A stretch of 40,865 nucleotides of DNA. Origin: Clostridium yunnanense (lineage in GTDB: Bacteria; Bacillota; Clostridia; Clostridiales; Clostridiaceae). The notes beneath the pieces are model-generated. The model made no database searches. It saw only the letters and a program-made list of their open reading frames with translations, and was not told the origin of the DNA. The translations under genes were made by a program, and so were the position numbers. Within the stretch, counting starts at the first letter, position 1, and the number at the start of each line of letters is the position of its first letter. The stretch lies in the NCBI RefSeq assembly GCF_016595795.1, contig NZ_JAENHN010000034.1:1-40865 (forward strand), written 5' to 3'. Positions 40,783-40,865 of this stretch are shown piece by piece.

Positions 40783-40865
40783 TTATAGGTATCCCAGATT
40801 AAAGTTTAAGTTATACAAGGTAGTTTCTGGCATATGCTAACGAACAAATCTCATCCTTTTTCGAA

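Noticed and set aside
1-40865. CRISPR array, tRNA or rRNA genes
   Set aside because: I saw no regularly spaced repeats and no cloverleaf or conserved rRNA segments. The three palindromic repeats are kilobases apart and variably oriented, so they are not an array.

Overview
The window looks like chromosome of a spore-forming, low-GC Firmicute, most likely Clostridium sensu stricto. The evidence is the very AT-rich sequence, strong AGGAGG-type ribosome sites, frequent TTG starts, a stage V sporulation protein B gene, a DUF5685/J-domain gene pair and a queT gene. I see no rRNA, tRNA, CRISPR array, intact insertion sequence or phage genes.

Layout. 1-2.2 kb: a minus-strand operon (DUF5685 protein, J-domain protein, membrane protein) ending at a terminator. 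2.2-10.1 kb: housekeeping genes, namely a small orphan protein, queT, an EAL-HDOD protein, a small Cys-containing protein, nicotinate phosphoribosyltransferase and a UvrD/PcrA-type helicase. 10.6-11.0 kb: a small membrane protein with its own terminator.

11.68-25.76 kb: fourteen plus-strand genes, closely spaced or overlapping, that form one biosynthetic operon closed by a strong terminator at 25.92 kb. They encode a DUF6271 GT-A-like protein, three glycosyltransferases (two GT2, one GT4), an ABC-2 exporter (one ATPase, two permeases), a DegT-type PLP aminotransferase, a PIG-L deacetylase, a free-standing alanyl-tRNA-synthetase-like protein, a DHFR/RibD-type reductase fused to a methyltransferase, a FolE2-type GTP cyclohydrolase, a Gfo/Idh/MocA oxidoreductase and an HD-domain phosphohydrolase. 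My reading is that it makes and exports a glycosylated, probably pterin-derived and amino-sugar-bearing small molecule. FolE2 plus HD resembles the archaeal MptA/MptB pair. I do not recognise the cluster as a known pathway. An imperfect direct repeat (11.13 kb and 25.96 kb) brackets it and may mark its insertion.

26.5-30.6 kb: an accessory stretch with a minus-strand methyltransferase that has an overlapping upstream mini-gene, a PadR regulator coupled to a frameshifted HAAS-domain membrane gene, and small membrane proteins. 30.9-36.8 kb: an operon of an FtsA-like ATPase with a C-terminal extension, an M20 amidohydrolase, an RluA-type pseudouridine synthase and a flippase. It converges on spoVB. 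38.5-40.7 kb: a membrane-anchored beta-propeller protein and a zinc-dependent phospholipase C-like protein.

Three copies of a ~96-bp palindromic repeat with AGGGTTCC/GGAACCCT ends sit between genes at 2.4, 5.8 and 40.7 kb.
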